A stretch of 64,000 nt of DNA from an uncultured Bacteroidales bacterium (GTDB lineage Bacteria; Bacteroidota; Bacteroidia; Bacteroidales; UBA932), in the NCBI GenBank assembly GCA_946405435.1, contig CAMJHF010000013.1, positions 19,573-83,572 of the forward strand, written 5' to 3'. The translations under genes were made by a program, and so were the position numbers. Below are positions 44,683 to 54,480 of this stretch, piece by piece. Each line of letters opens with the position of its first letter. Position 1 is the stretch's first letter. The notes beneath the pieces are model-generated. The model searched no databases. It was given only the letters and a program-made list of their open reading frames with translations, and was not told the origin of the DNA.

Positions 44683-47600
44683 TTAGAAAGTTATATCAAT
44701 TCCGAACATAAAGGTCTTCTGCCAAGGATAGGACGTATTGTTAAGATCGTCCACAGGGTCTCCGTTGCGGTTGAAGCAACTCTCGGGATCCAGGTGCGAA
44801 GTATACTTGGTGATAGGAGACCAGAAGGCGAGATTCTCGCCGGAGAAGTAAACCCTCAGCCCTTCAAGTCCAACATGGGAAATGAGTTTTCTGGGAAGCT
44901 CGTATCCGACAGTGAGGTTCTTGAAGCGCAGGTAGCGGATGTTCTGTATGTAGCGGTCGTTTACGCGTCCAAGCTCTCCGCCTCCGTTGGAAGCGACATT
45001 CGAACGCGGTCTGGGGAAGTAGGCGTCGGGGTTGTCCTCGCTCCAGCAATTGTCGAGAAAGTTCTTGGCAAGGAAAGTGGGATAACCCAGGGAATAAGGT
45101 CCCCAGAAGTCGAAGTTGTAGCGGGACGGATACCAGTAGTGGTTGCCGGTACCCTCGAAGAACACGCTCACGTCGAAGCCGTTCCATGCGAAGCCGGTGC
45201 TCAGACCGTAGTGCAGGCGGGGGAGGGAGTTGCCAAGATAGATTCGGTCGCCGTGGTCTTCCAGGGTATTGGCGCCTATTCCTACGACCCCGTCAGGCTC
45301 ATTGGAAATGATTTCGCCGTTTTCGTTGCGGGTTATCTTGCCGCCGAGGTCGGCGTACATAAGGTCACCTGCCTTCCAGCCGCCATTGAGGTTGGCGTTG
45401 AAGTAAGACTGATCGACCCTTGATGTATATTCTTTCGCCTGGGCGTCGGATTCGAAAAGCCCTAACACATGGAAACCCCAGATTTCGCCGAGCTCCATGC
45501 CTTCATAATAATTGGAAAGCAGCTTGGTGTCGTTCTTGAACTTGGTGATATTAGAACGGTATTCGCTCACAAGGGGCTTGACAAAATACTCGAAAGGTTT
45601 CCCGAAGAGGTTGAAAGAATCTCTCCAGCTGAGGCTGAGCTCATATCCTTTGGTACGGAGGTCAGCGGCGTTCATCTGGGGAACGGTAGCACCGTAGACG
45701 GCCGGCAGGTCCATTCCGTCGGTGAGCATGCCCACAGTGTCACGGATGTAGGCCTCTGCGGTGAACTCAAGTTTGTTTCCCCACATTGCGAGGTCCAGTC
45801 CGAGATTCCATTGTTTGGATGTTTCCCAAGTCTTGTCGGAAGCCACAGGAGCGTCGAGGTTGGTGTAGCGGGCCATGACGTTGTCGCCGAAATTGAAGGC
45901 CGAGAAGGTTTTGAAATTGACCAGTCGGATGTATGAGTAATTATCGACGTTCTGGTTGCCCAGGGTACCGTATGACGCACGTAACTTGAGATTGTTGACT
46001 GTGGGCCTGAGAGGAGCAAAGAAAGGCTCTTCGCTTATTCGCCATCCTGCAGAGACAGATGGGAAGAAGCCCCACTTGTGCCCGGCAGCAAAGCGTGAAG
46101 ACCCGTCGTAGCGGGCGGAAACCTCAAAGAGGTAGCGGCCTTTGAAATCGTAATTGAGACGTCCGAAGAATCCCAGTGTGCTCCAAGCGGTCTGCCCTCC
46201 GTTGACTTCAGGCTGACGTGTTGCGGTGGAAATGAGGTCAAGGTCGCTGAGCTCGGTGGTAATGAGATCGTAGCCCTTGGACCAGACATCCTTGTAGTGG
46301 TAGGCATCGTAATTGGCACCGGCCATTGCGGTGAAGTGGTGGGCTTCTGCCCAGGTGTTGTCATAGGTGCCGTAGACATTCCATGTGGTGCGGACATTCT
46401 CGGAATTCTTCTCCGTCATGTAGTTGTCGAATGCGCCGGCGTTGTTATAAACCACGACCTGTCCGGGATACTGTGAGTACTCAATCAGATTCCGCCTGTG
46501 CGTATCGTGATTGATGTAGCTGCGGTAACTGTAGTTTGCCTTGAGGGTAAGGTTCTTGACCGGAGTCACGGTAAGCTCGGTGGTGTTGGCAAAGTCGGTA
46601 CGCTTCTCAATGTTGAGATTGTTGCTGGCGTATGCCCAATGGCGTCCGTTGCCGACACGGTAGCCCAAAGCGTCAACAAAATATACCCAGGTGCCGTCCG
46701 GGTTCTTAAGAGGGAAGCACGCAGGTGCGTGGCGGTCTCCGTAGGCGAACGAATCCTGAATATCGGCAAGACCGGGGAAGTCGTAGGTTCCGACCCAGAA
46801 GTTGGTGTTGTTGCTTATTCGTGCATACTTGTTGATGCGAGCGTCGATTTTTGCCCTGAGGTTGTACTTTTCATATACGTCGGGACGCGCCTTGACCATA
46901 CCTTCCTGGCGGTCATACTGCCCGGAGAGGTAATACTTCACGGCCTTGTTGCCTCCGCTCACGCTGACGCTGTGGTTGGTGGTTGGGTGCACATCGTTGT
47001 ATAGCTCGTGCCACCAGTCGGTGTTGGCGTAGTACTTGTATTTGCCGTCTTTTATTACCACCCAGGGGCGCTCAGGATTTTCGGTCTTGTCATGCACGCG
47101 GGCAAGGAGCTCCCGCATATCCTCGGCCGAGTAGTTAACGTAATTTGATCCTTTGGTTTCGTACCAGAACTTGTTGATTGTGTATACGGTCCAGTAGCCT
47201 GTAGTCTCCCAATCGGTGGATGTCGTCGGCATTTCCACGCCCCAGCGGCCGCTGTATCGTACGGTCGCTTTGTTCTTGTCTTCTCCGCCGTCCTTGGTCG
47301 TGACAAGGATTACTCCGTAGGCAGCACGTGCTCCGTAGACTGCTGCGGAAGATGCGTCCTTGATGATGGAAATGGACTGTACGTCTTGTGGGTTGATGCG
47401 GTTGATGCTTCCCTCGATACCGTCAATCAGCACGAGAGGGGAGCCGCCGTTGATAGAAGTGTAACCACGGATGTTGAGCGAACCGGTAGATCCTGGGTTT
47501 CCGCTCGAAGTGGAAATGTTGAGTCCGGGAACGGAGCCTTGAAGCATTGTTGTCAGGTTGTGCGCGCTTCGGTTTTCGAGCTGCTTACTCTCAACTGAAG

Positions 47601-47973
47601 TAATTGCGCCTGTCAAGTTTACCTTCTTCTGGACGCCGTAGCCCACAACCACGGTCTCTTCCAGCGTCATGGAGTCATCCTCGAGGGTGACGTTCACGAC
47701 ACCCTGGCTTGCAGGCACATTGATATTCTGTGTCTGATAGCCGAGGCTGGAGAACACCAGGACCACGTCCGATGCCGGGACACGTAGAGAGTACGTTCCG
47801 TCAGCATTGGTTACGGTCCCGTTGGTAGTTCCTTCAAGGATGACGCCGACTCCAGGCAGCGGCTGCTGCGAGGAATCGAGCACCGTTCCCTGAACCGTGC
47901 GGTTCTGGGCAAACAGGCCTGTGGCCGTTGCCAGCATCAGAACCGCGAAGGAAAGAATTTTCGGGAATCGCAT
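44683..47973 (-). CDS. SusC/RagA-family TonB-dependent transporter
   Basis: 1096 residues. Signal peptide (to about GLFA), then a carboxypeptidase-like regulatory domain (about 27-105; VQGTVLDSSQQPLPGVGVILEGTTNGTVTNADGTYSL), a SusC-type VVVGYGVQKKVNLTGAI segment, the plug (LNIRGYTSINGGSPLVLIDG and VYGARAAYGVILVTTK) and the 22-strand barrel. It imports the glycan captured by SusD using TonB energy. There is no N-terminal FecR/anti-sigma interaction domain, so control by an ECF sigma factor is not supported here. Confidence 0.96.
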   Translation of the reverse strand: MRFPKILSFAVLMLATATGLFAQNRTVQGTVLDSSQQPLPGVGVILEGTTNGTVTNADGTYSLRVPASDVVLVFSSLGYQTQNINVPASQGVVNVTLEDDSMTLEETVVVGYGVQKKVNLTGAITSVESKQLENRSAHNLTTMLQGSVPGLNISTSSGNPGSTGSLNIRGYTSINGGSPLVLIDGIEGSINRINPQDVQSISIIKDASSAAVYGARAAYGVILVTTKDGGEDKNKATVRYSGRWGVEMPTTSTDWETTGYWTVYTINKFWYETKGSNYVNYSAEDMRELLARVHDKTENPERPWVVIKDGKYKYYANTDWWHELYNDVHPTTNHSVSVSGGNKAVKYYLSGQYDRQEGMVKARPDVYEKYNLRAKIDARINKYARISNNTNFWVGTYDFPGLADIQDSFAYGDRHAPACFPLKNPDGTWVYFVDALGYRVGNGRHWAYASNNLNIEKRTDFANTTELTVTPVKNLTLKANYSYRSYINHDTHRRNLIEYSQYPGQVVVYNNAGAFDNYMTEKNSENVRTTWNVYGTYDNTWAEAHHFTAMAGANYDAYHYKDVWSKGYDLITTELSDLDLISTATRQPEVNGGQTAWSTLGFFGRLNYDFKGRYLFEVSARYDGSSRFAAGHKWGFFPSVSAGWRISEEPFFAPLRPTVNNLKLRASYGTLGNQNVDNYSYIRLVNFKTFSAFNFGDNVMARYTNLDAPVASDKTWETSKQWNLGLDLAMWGNKLEFTAEAYIRDTVGMLTDGMDLPAVYGATVPQMNAADLRTKGYELSLSWRDSFNLFGKPFEYFVKPLVSEYRSNITKFKNDTKLLSNYYEGMELGEIWGFHVLGLFESDAQAKEYTSRVDQSYFNANLNGGWKAGDLMYADLGGKITRNENGEIISNEPDGVVGIGANTLEDHGDRIYLGNSLPRLHYGLSTGFAWNGFDVSVFFEGTGNHYWYPSRYNFDFWGPYSLGYPTFLAKNFLDNCWSEDNPDAYFPRPRSNVASNGGGELGRVNDRYIQNIRYLRFKNLTVGYELPRKLISHVGLEGLRVYFSGENLAFWSPITKYTSHLDPESCFNRNGDPVDDLNNTSYPWQKTFMFGIDITF

Positions 47974-48007
47974 GATAGCTTCTGGTTAATTGTTGGTTAA
48001 AATAATA

Positions 48008-49966
48008 TTATTGGTTCTTGTAGTCGTTGATATCGAAAGCCTTGGGACGAACCATCGTTTCGGTGTAGGTGTTGCCGTTGCGGTCCGTTACCGTGACTGT
48101 GACGGTGGAATTTGCGCTGGATGCCTGGGCCTGGAAGAAGTGTGTCCAGGAATTTGTGAGGAAGCTTGGCGTGCTGGTGGCGCTTGCGCTCTGGCAGCGC
48201 TTGGCGCTCAGGGCTACTACGTGCACGGGGTCGTATGCGGCCACACGGTTGACAGTCAGCTCCTTGCCATTCTCCGAAATGCTGACCTTCCAGTCTGTAT
48301 CATAGTCCCAAACGTTCACCAGAATGGTGTTGGCGGGATAATTCGCCGCTGCTGTGGAGAACTTGACAAAGTCCTTGTGGTTGCCGCCGAGCGAGGGGAC
48401 GATGACCTCTTTGACCTTGTTCATGTCGTATGCACGGAATTGGTAGTCTGCGGGATGACCTGCGGAGCGGAAGCTGTGTTTGAAGTTCTTTCCGCTGAAC
48501 TCCCATACGGCAAATCCTCCGGGAGCACCGTCCTGGGAGACGTGAATTCCGGGGGTGAGATGGCCTGACCACCACCATGTGGCGCACACTGCGCCGCAGT
48601 TGTGCTCAGACAAGGTTTTTGAAAAGGTGCGGTTGAATACATTATGGGTATGTCCGCTCAGAAAGTGTACGTCGTAACCTTCAACGGCTTTCTGGAACTC
48701 GGCCAGGTTGGCCTCGCCAGCTGAATCGGCGCCGTTGAGGTAATTGTTGTTCCAGCTGACTGCGCCCGAGGGAAGGCTCAGGGGGGCGTGGGCGGACATG
48801 AAGACCGGGGTGGACTTGTCCACGTACGAAAGGTCCTTTGCCAGCCATGTCATCTGCTCTGCCGTAAAATTGCGCTTGTAGTTGCCGCGGAGGTCTGAGC
48901 CTGTGCCCACATTGTTGTAGTCGATGTTATCGAGTACGACGAAATGAATCTGCCCGATGTTGAATGAATAAAAGGTTGGAGCAATGTCGCGGGTGTACTG
49001 AAAAGACTTGTTGTAGTCTCCGACGGAGTTCATGTCATTGTCGTGATTGCCCATGGTGTGGAAGAACTGCACGCCGGAGTAATTGCTGTTTATAGTGTTC
49101 AGATACTGCGGAAACTCATATTTGTTGCTGTACCAATAGAGGTCCCAGGTCATGTCTCCGAGGGTAAGTACGTATGGGTTTTTGGCGGAAGATATTTCGG
49201 CGCTGAGGGTCCGCGAGAACTGATTGAACTGACTTATGTCATTGTTGCGGTTGGCCAGGTGCATGTCGCCGAGGACGAACATGGTGAAGTTGTCATTGTC
49301 TGTTTTTACAAGTTCGAAGTCTCTGCGTTCTGCGGTATTCATGTTCTGTGTCAGGGTGGCGTGGAAACTGGGCAAAACTCCCTGGCTTGGAACTGCATAT
49401 CCGGAAGGGATCACCACGAAGACATATTTCCATTTCTTTTTGGAGTTCAACTGATAAATACCGTTGGCATCTGTTGTGGCGAACTCGACGCCGTCAGAAA
49501 CCAATACCCCGGGGACTCCCTTGCCCTCACATTCGACTATACCATATATATTGGTGCCTGGGTCGGGCTCGATTACCAGCGGCTTGAGAATACTGAGCTG
49601 AATTGAACCTACGTAGTAGTTTATGCCGTCGCGGCGTATGTATACTTTGTAATTGCCGGCGACAAAACCGGACGGTAAGGAAAACTCTATCGCAATGCCT
49701 TCATCGACTGCTACGATGGGGCAGATTATATCCTGGTTTGCGGCCGTGCGCATCACAACTTCATCTTTCATGGTGACGTGTGCGCGGCCGATAAGGGACA
49801 GGATGATGGTTTGGCCATCTTCTATTTCCAATTCAGACGGGACGGAAATATTGCTGGGAATTATTTTTTCGGCAGAGTTGTCGGGCTCCGGCTTGTTTTG
49901 GCAAGCGGCGGCCAGGAAAGCTGCACATGCAACAAGTAGAATACAAATGAAACTTGTTCTTTTCAT
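48008..49966 (-). CDS. Calcineurin-like metallophosphoesterase lipoprotein
   Basis: 652 residues. Lipoprotein signal with Cys22 (LAAAC). Beta-rich domains (about 35-135 and 140-215, the latter a carboxypeptidase-regulatory-like fold) precede a metallophosphoesterase domain with all key motifs: LGDMH, LGDMTWD, MGNHDND, SAHAP and SGHTH. A C-terminal beta domain follows, matching the calcineurin-like phosphoesterase C-terminal module. As first gene of the SusCD operon it suggests that the glycan carries phosphate, or that the cell salvages phosphate from it. A weak -7-like sequence lies on the minus strand at 49987-49995. Confidence 0.88.
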   Translation of the reverse strand: MKRTSFICILLVACAAFLAAACQNKPEPDNSAEKIIPSNISVPSELEIEDGQTIILSLIGRAHVTMKDEVVMRTAANQDIICPIVAVDEGIAIEFSLPSGFVAGNYKVYIRRDGINYYVGSIQLSILKPLVIEPDPGTNIYGIVECEGKGVPGVLVSDGVEFATTDANGIYQLNSKKKWKYVFVVIPSGYAVPSQGVLPSFHATLTQNMNTAERRDFELVKTDNDNFTMFVLGDMHLANRNNDISQFNQFSRTLSAEISSAKNPYVLTLGDMTWDLYWYSNKYEFPQYLNTINSNYSGVQFFHTMGNHDNDMNSVGDYNKSFQYTRDIAPTFYSFNIGQIHFVVLDNIDYNNVGTGSDLRGNYKRNFTAEQMTWLAKDLSYVDKSTPVFMSAHAPLSLPSGAVSWNNNYLNGADSAGEANLAEFQKAVEGYDVHFLSGHTHNVFNRTFSKTLSEHNCGAVCATWWWSGHLTPGIHVSQDGAPGGFAVWEFSGKNFKHSFRSAGHPADYQFRAYDMNKVKEVIVPSLGGNHKDFVKFSTAAANYPANTILVNVWDYDTDWKVSISENGKELTVNRVAAYDPVHVVALSAKRCQSASATSTPSFLTNSWTHFFQAQASSANSTVTVTVTDRNGNTYTETMVRPKAFDINDYKNQ

Positions 49967-50058
49967 CGAAGTCTTAGTATTATTTACAAAAGTTAAAGAT
50001 AATAACTTTTTTTGTAATGAAGGTCCGTTCTTTAAAAATTTTCATAATGAATGGTCCG

Positions 50059-50092
50059 TTTGTCTTTTTTAAGAAATTTTTCATTACATTTG
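50059..50092 (+). promoter_or_regulatory. Promoter of rny
   Basis: TTTG at 50059-50062, a 22-base spacer and TACATTTG at 50085-50092, a good TTTG / TAnnTTTG pair. The leader to the ATG at 50114 would be about 18 bases. The rest of the 147-base gap to the divergent phosphoesterase gene is AT-rich with no other clear signal. Confidence 0.65.
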
Positions 50093-50113
50093 TAGGATAT
50101 AAAATACATATAT

Positions 50114-51655
50114 ATGATTGTTTTGTACTATATCCTAGCAGCCATTGCCGGTGCCGTGATAGCCCTGGCAATTTATATAGCGGTGACCCGCTCGTCGGCC
50201 AAAAGCCGTGCAGCCGCCATCATTGAAAAGGCGGAACTTGAAGGCGAGAACATCAAACAGCAGAAGATTCTGCAGGCAAAAGAAAAATTCCTCCAGCTCA
50301 AAAGCGACTACGACCAGAAAGTCAGCCAGCGCAACAATGAACTTCGCGAGCGCGAGAGCAACATCAAGTCCCGTGAGAATCAGCTCAAAGACCAGGCTTC
50401 CGAACTGGGCAAGCGTCAGCATGACCTTGATTCCCAGCGCGGTCAGGTGAACGCCCAGCGGGCAGTACTCGAATCCAAGATGGAAGAAGCCGAACAGCTT
50501 CGCGCCCAGGCCAACCGCCAGCTCGAGACCATTGCCGGCATGAGCGCCCAAGAAGCCAAGAACATGCTCATCGAGAACATGAAGGCCGAGGCCCGCACCG
50601 AGGCCCAGGCCTACATCAACGAGACCATGGATGAGGCCCGCCTGAATGCCGCAAAGGAGGCTAAACGCATTGTCATCAACACCATACAGCGTACCGCCAC
50701 GGAAACGGCCATCGAGAATGCAGTAACCACTTTCCCCATCGACAGCGACGAGGTCAAGGGCCGCATCATCGGCCGGGAAGGTCGTAACATCAGGGCCCTG
50801 GAGGCCGCCACCGGAGTTGAAATCGTGGTGGACGATACTCCCGACGCCATCCTGATAAGCGCCTTCGACCCGGTCCGCCGCGAGGTGGCCAGGCTTTCCC
50901 TCCACCAGCTGGTTATCGACGGCCGCATACACCCGGCCCGCATCGAGGAGGTTGTGGCCAAGGTGAGCAAGCAGCTGGAAGAGGAAATACTCGAAACCGG
51001 CAAGCGCACCTGCATAGACCTTGGCATTCATGGCCTTAATCTGGAGCTTGTCCGTATGATCGGCCGCATGAAATACCGCAGTTCCTATGGACAGAACCTT
51101 CTCCAGCACTCCAGGGAAGTTGCAAACATCTGTGCGATAATGGCTTCTGAACTGGGCCTCAATCCCAAGATCGCCAAGCGCGCAGGTCTCCTGCACGATA
51201 TAGGCAAGGTCTCGGAAGACGAGCCCGAACTGCCTCACGCCCTTCTCGGCGCCCGCCTGGCGGAGCAGTATAAGGAACGTCCCGAGATAGTCAACTGTAT
51301 CGGAGCCCACCATGAAGAGATGGAAATGACCACCATCTATGCACCTCTGGTGCTTGTTGGAGACGCCATCTCCGGAGCCCGTCCCGGTGCCCGCCGCGAG
51401 GTTATCGAATCCTACATCAAACGTCTCAAGGGAATGGAGGATCTGGCGGCGTCTTATCCCGGCGTGACCAAGTCCTATGCAATCCAGGCAGGCCGCGAAC
51501 TGCGCGTCATCGTGGGTGCCGACGAAGTCAGCGACGACCAGGCCGCACGCCTCTCGACTGACATCGCACAGCGCATCCAGGATGAGATGACCTATCCCGG
51601 ACAGGTCAAGATAACCGTCATCCGCGAAACCCGCAGCGTGGCTATAGCCAAGTAA
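50114..51655 (+). CDS. rny: Ribonuclease Y
   Basis: 513 residues. An N-terminal membrane helix ([22 protein letters not shown]) is followed by a long coiled coil (about 30-190), a KH RNA-binding domain ([22 protein letters not shown]) and an HD domain with the catalytic HD in LLHDIGK, plus GAHHEEM. RNase Y starts mRNA decay from the membrane. In related genomes rny often sits close to zapA; here the SusCD operon separates them. It ends nine bases before the stop of a convergent gene. Confidence 0.95.
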   Translation: MIVLYYILAAIAGAVIALAIYIAVTRSSAKSRAAAIIEKAELEGENIKQQKILQAKEKFLQLKSDYDQKVSQRNNELRERESNIKSRENQLKDQASELGKRQHDLDSQRGQVNAQRAVLESKMEEAEQLRAQANRQLETIAGMSAQEAKNMLIENMKAEARTEAQAYINETMDEARLNAAKEAKRIVINTIQRTATETAIENAVTTFPIDSDEVKGRIIGREGRNIRALEAATGVEIVVDDTPDAILISAFDPVRREVARLSLHQLVIDGRIHPARIEEVVAKVSKQLEEEILETGKRTCIDLGIHGLNLELVRMIGRMKYRSSYGQNLLQHSREVANICAIMASELGLNPKIAKRAGLLHDIGKVSEDEPELPHALLGARLAEQYKERPEIVNCIGAHHEEMEMTTIYAPLVLVGDAISGARPGARREVIESYIKRLKGMEDLAASYPGVTKSYAIQAGRELRVIVGADEVSDDQAARLSTDIAQRIQDEMTYPGQVKITVIRETRSVAIAK

Positions 51656-51664
51656 GTCAGTCTC

Positions 51665-52207
51665 TTACTTTAATACTTGAATTAACAGATCCTTGTCGGC
51701 AGTGATGAGGATCTTTTTCATAAGCGGCTTGTCAAGGGCTATGCATCCGCCTGTATAGCTTTTGGCGCCTTTGCAATGTACGAAAATTGCAGAGCCTCTG
51801 GGGTAGATGCATTCGGCATTGTAGTCGGTTTCAATCCCGTAGTCGTACTCCGGATGAAGTTCCCACATTCTTTCTCCGTTGATTCCGTCGCCTTCGCGGG
51901 TCTGGACTATGCGGTTGTAAAGGGGCCCTTCTTCGTCACATGCCACAGTCCCTGGAACTATACGGCGATACGGCAGAGCGCAACCAGGGTCCGGGAGTAT
52001 TCCGAAAGCGCCCAGGGCCCGAAGTTCCCCGAGCGGTGTCCTTGCGTCTCCTTCGCTGGTCTTTCCGGTGCCGTTTTTGCCTATATATGCAAGCCCTTTG
52101 CCGCGCAGGCGCCATCCGGCGGCACCTCTGACGTAGTATCTTACTTCGGCTTCAGAGCCATGTATCTGCCTGACAAGCAGCAGCTGACGAGCATTAGTCT
52201 TTATCAT
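51665..52207 (-). CDS. L,D-transpeptidase-fold (YkuD-like) protein without signal peptide
   Basis: 180 residues from ATG 52207, overlapping the permease stop in ATGA. The catalytic-type region near the C-terminus is IFVHCKGAKSYTGGCIALDKP, a variant of the usual H-x14-S/T-H-G-C motif with G for the second His. Upstream RTPLGELRALGAFG and MWELHPEYDYG fit the COG3786 subgroup. True L,D-transpeptidases work in the periplasm, but no signal sequence is visible, so location and activity are open. A longer frame upstream is just permease sequence in another frame. Confidence 0.78.
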   Translation of the reverse strand: MIKTNARQLLLVRQIHGSEAEVRYYVRGAAGWRLRGKGLAYIGKNGTGKTSEGDARTPLGELRALGAFGILPDPGCALPYRRIVPGTVACDEEGPLYNRIVQTREGDGINGERMWELHPEYDYGIETDYNAECIYPRGSAIFVHCKGAKSYTGGCIALDKPLMKKILITADKDLLIQVLK

Positions 52208-52992
52208 TTTTTGATGAATATGATTGCCATCAGCGGCAAGGCCAGAAGAGCCATGGTGGCACTGACGGGCAGATATATTCCGAAATTGACGTATTGGACA
52301 ACAAAGTAGGTTATGAGCAGGAGTCCGACACCCATGGCTGACGAGATAAGGTAATGCACGCGAATGTCTTCTTTCTTGCATATTATCCGGCTGAGGTTGG
52401 GCACCCCAAGGGATATGAAGCCTATGGGACCGCAGATGCTTACCGCGCTGGTAACCAGACACATGATTGCCAGAAGGCTGAGTGCCTTGTGAAGATTTCC
52501 CAGCTCAATTTCCCCTTTGAAGTGGGCGGTGAGCCTGGAGCTGTCAAGCAGCGCTGCTGCAATGCCTGCTGCAAAAAGGCAGAGCGAAAAAATGATGTCT
52601 CCCGTGGTCACGCCTTCCAGTTTGAAGTTTGCAGCTCCCCAGAGGTAGTACTGCTTGAGAAGGTCGCCCGTGGGGGCGTTTGTAACCACGATGGTACCGA
52701 GTGACCCTATGAATGTGCCGAACAGGATTCCGAATGTAATGAGGTTCTGCGTATTGACCTTGAGCGTGACAAAAAAGCAGACCAGAGTGCAGATCAATGT
52801 GCAGATGAAACTCCCTACTGTAAGTGAGCACCATCCAGTCATGGTGGCTGCAGCGGCGCCGAGACACGCTGCGCTGCCAAGCCCGAGCGAGTAGACGTCT
52901 CCAAGCTGATTACGCCACAAATACTGCATCTGGATGCCTCCAACGGGCAGTGCGATGCCGGAGATGAGAACGTAAAGAAGGCTTAGCAACAT
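52204..52992 (-). CDS. FecCD/BtuC-type ABC permease lacking its N-terminus
   Basis: 262 residues, about 65-70 shorter than the usual 330. The first helix and the RLPR motif are missing: the protein begins at what is normally helix 2 (SGIALPVGGIQMQYLWRNQLGDVYSLGLG) and keeps the late GPIGFISLGVPNLSRII and the rest. The frame has a stop (the oxidoreductase TAG) two codons before its ATG, so no upstream start exists. No ATPase or binding-protein gene is next to it. It may be a remnant or a repurposed membrane protein. Confidence 0.75.
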   Translation of the reverse strand: MLLSLLYVLISGIALPVGGIQMQYLWRNQLGDVYSLGLGSAACLGAAAATMTGWCSLTVGSFICTLICTLVCFFVTLKVNTQNLITFGILFGTFIGSLGTIVVTNAPTGDLLKQYYLWGAANFKLEGVTTGDIIFSLCLFAAGIAAALLDSSRLTAHFKGEIELGNLHKALSLLAIMCLVTSAVSICGPIGFISLGVPNLSRIICKKEDIRVHYLISSAMGVGLLLITYFVVQYVNFGIYLPVSATMALLALPLMAIIFIKK

Positions 52993-52995
52993 GGG

Positions 52996-54477
52996 CTACC
53001 CGAGATATACTTTCTGCTCGAGTAAATGCTTGCGAAGGTCGGCATAGTCGAGAGCGCCGGGTTCTACGCCGCCTCGCAGGCAAAGTGCGGCAGCCGTGCC
53101 GGCGGCTTGGCCGATTGCCATTGCCGGCGGCATCACGCGGATGGCTCCGGCCGCGGCGGAATCTGCGCTTATGCAGCGCCCGGCCAGCAGCAGACCTTCC
53201 ACGTCGCGGGGAAGCAGACAGCGGTAGGGTATGCCGTACATGTCTTTCTGGATGGGCATGTAAAGTCCGCCGGCAGGTCCGCCCATAGCGCCGTGGACGT
53301 CTATAGAGTTGGCGGACAAAAGTATGTTGTCTTCCGGAATGACGCCGTCGATGAGATCCTGCACCGGCAACACAAAATCGCCGTGTACATGGCGTGACTC
53401 GCGTATGCCCATGGTGGAGCCTGTGCCCATGAGCGTGGCCTTTTCGCAGCCCGGCACGTATTTATGGAAGAAGTGCATGAGCTCTTCCACCTGCCTGCGG
53501 CCCTCGACTTCGGCAGCCGTGAGATTCTCGGCGTCGGTGGCGTCTACGCCATGGATACGTGTGCAGTTGATAACCCACTGGTCTTTTTCTACAGAGCGCC
53601 AAATGTTTACGGACTTGCGTGCGAGGTCCCATTCGCCTGCAGCCTCGGCCTCGGCGACGCGCCAGTGCAGACAGCGGTAACTGACGCCGTTTACCCTTCT
53701 GAATTCCGGCAGATGCGGGACTACGTCTGCGATGAGGCGGTCCGTATCGACGTTGTTGATGCGGAAGAACAGTGAGGCAGGCTGGACCCGGCCGCTCTCA
53801 GGATCGCCGAACACGCAGGGAGCACCGGCCCTATAGGCAACGGTTCCGTCTCCGGTGGCGTCGATGACCATTTTTGCGCGGACGGCCTCCAATCCTGAAG
53901 GAGTGAGCAGGACGGCGCCCTTTATCCTGCGGCCCTTCATTATGGGATTGACGAAACTGGCATGGAAAAGGACCTTTACGCCGGCCTCGGCGCAGATGCG
54001 GTCGTAGACTTTCTTCAGGATCTCGGGATCGAAGGGAGTGACGTGGTCGTGGCCTTCTGTGATCCAGGCGGTGAATTCGGTTGTGTGCCTTATTTTCGAT
54101 GGATGCAGGGCGCCGCCCTCGGCGATCAGCCTGTCCACGATTTCCTCGAAGAGCCCGCGGATTATCATATTCTCGCCTTTGGCGTCATAGCAGGTCATGA
54201 AAGGCCCCACAAGGCCTTTGGTGCCCATTCCGCCAAGACAGTTGCCATTGTCTATGAGCATTACCTTCACGCCGCAGCGGGCTGCTGCCACTGCGGCGCA
54301 GACGCCGGCAGGACCTCCTCCCACGACAAGAAGGTCGGCGGCGTATGATTCTTTGACATTTCCAAGGGACGCCTCTGTCACGATGGATCCTTGGGATGAA
54401 CATGATTCAATGGCGGGGAGCAGGGCTGCACCTGTGGCAGCCAGTCCCATTCTTCCGAGAAAAGCTCTTCTGTCCAT
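52996..54477 (-). CDS. Exported-type FAD-dependent oxidoreductase
   Basis: 493 residues. The N-terminus DRRAFLGRMGLAATGAALLPAIESC combines a twin-arginine-like RRAFLG, a hydrophobic stretch and a possible lipobox Cys, so it is probably exported, folded with cofactor. The FAD fold starts at LLVVGGGPAGVCAAVAAARCG (about 49-69), and the C-terminus has LLLAGRCISADSAAAG and VMPPAMAIGQAAG of the FAD_oxidored family. Substrate unknown. The stop and the permease start are only three bases apart in the same frame. Confidence 0.85.
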   Translation of the reverse strand: MDRRAFLGRMGLAATGAALLPAIESCSSQGSIVTEASLGNVKESYAADLLVVGGGPAGVCAAVAAARCGVKVMLIDNGNCLGGMGTKGLVGPFMTCYDAKGENMIIRGLFEEIVDRLIAEGGALHPSKIRHTTEFTAWITEGHDHVTPFDPEILKKVYDRICAEAGVKVLFHASFVNPIMKGRRIKGAVLLTPSGLEAVRAKMVIDATGDGTVAYRAGAPCVFGDPESGRVQPASLFFRINNVDTDRLIADVVPHLPEFRRVNGVSYRCLHWRVAEAEAAGEWDLARKSVNIWRSVEKDQWVINCTRIHGVDATDAENLTAAEVEGRRQVEELMHFFHKYVPGCEKATLMGTGSTMGIRESRHVHGDFVLPVQDLIDGVIPEDNILLSANSIDVHGAMGGPAGGLYMPIQKDMYGIPYRCLLPRDVEGLLLAGRCISADSAAAGAIRVMPPAMAIGQAAGTAAALCLRGGVEPGALDYADLRKHLLEQKVYLG

Positions 54478-54480
54478 ATT

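Noticed and set aside
49987..49995. Promoter of the SusCD operon on the minus strand
   Set aside because: The TAACTTTTG sequence departs from the -7 spacing by one base and has no -33 partner; too weak to list.
50135..51313. 392-codon open frame antisense to rny
   Set aside because: Shadow of rny; composition is the mirror of its coiled coil and no domain is seen.
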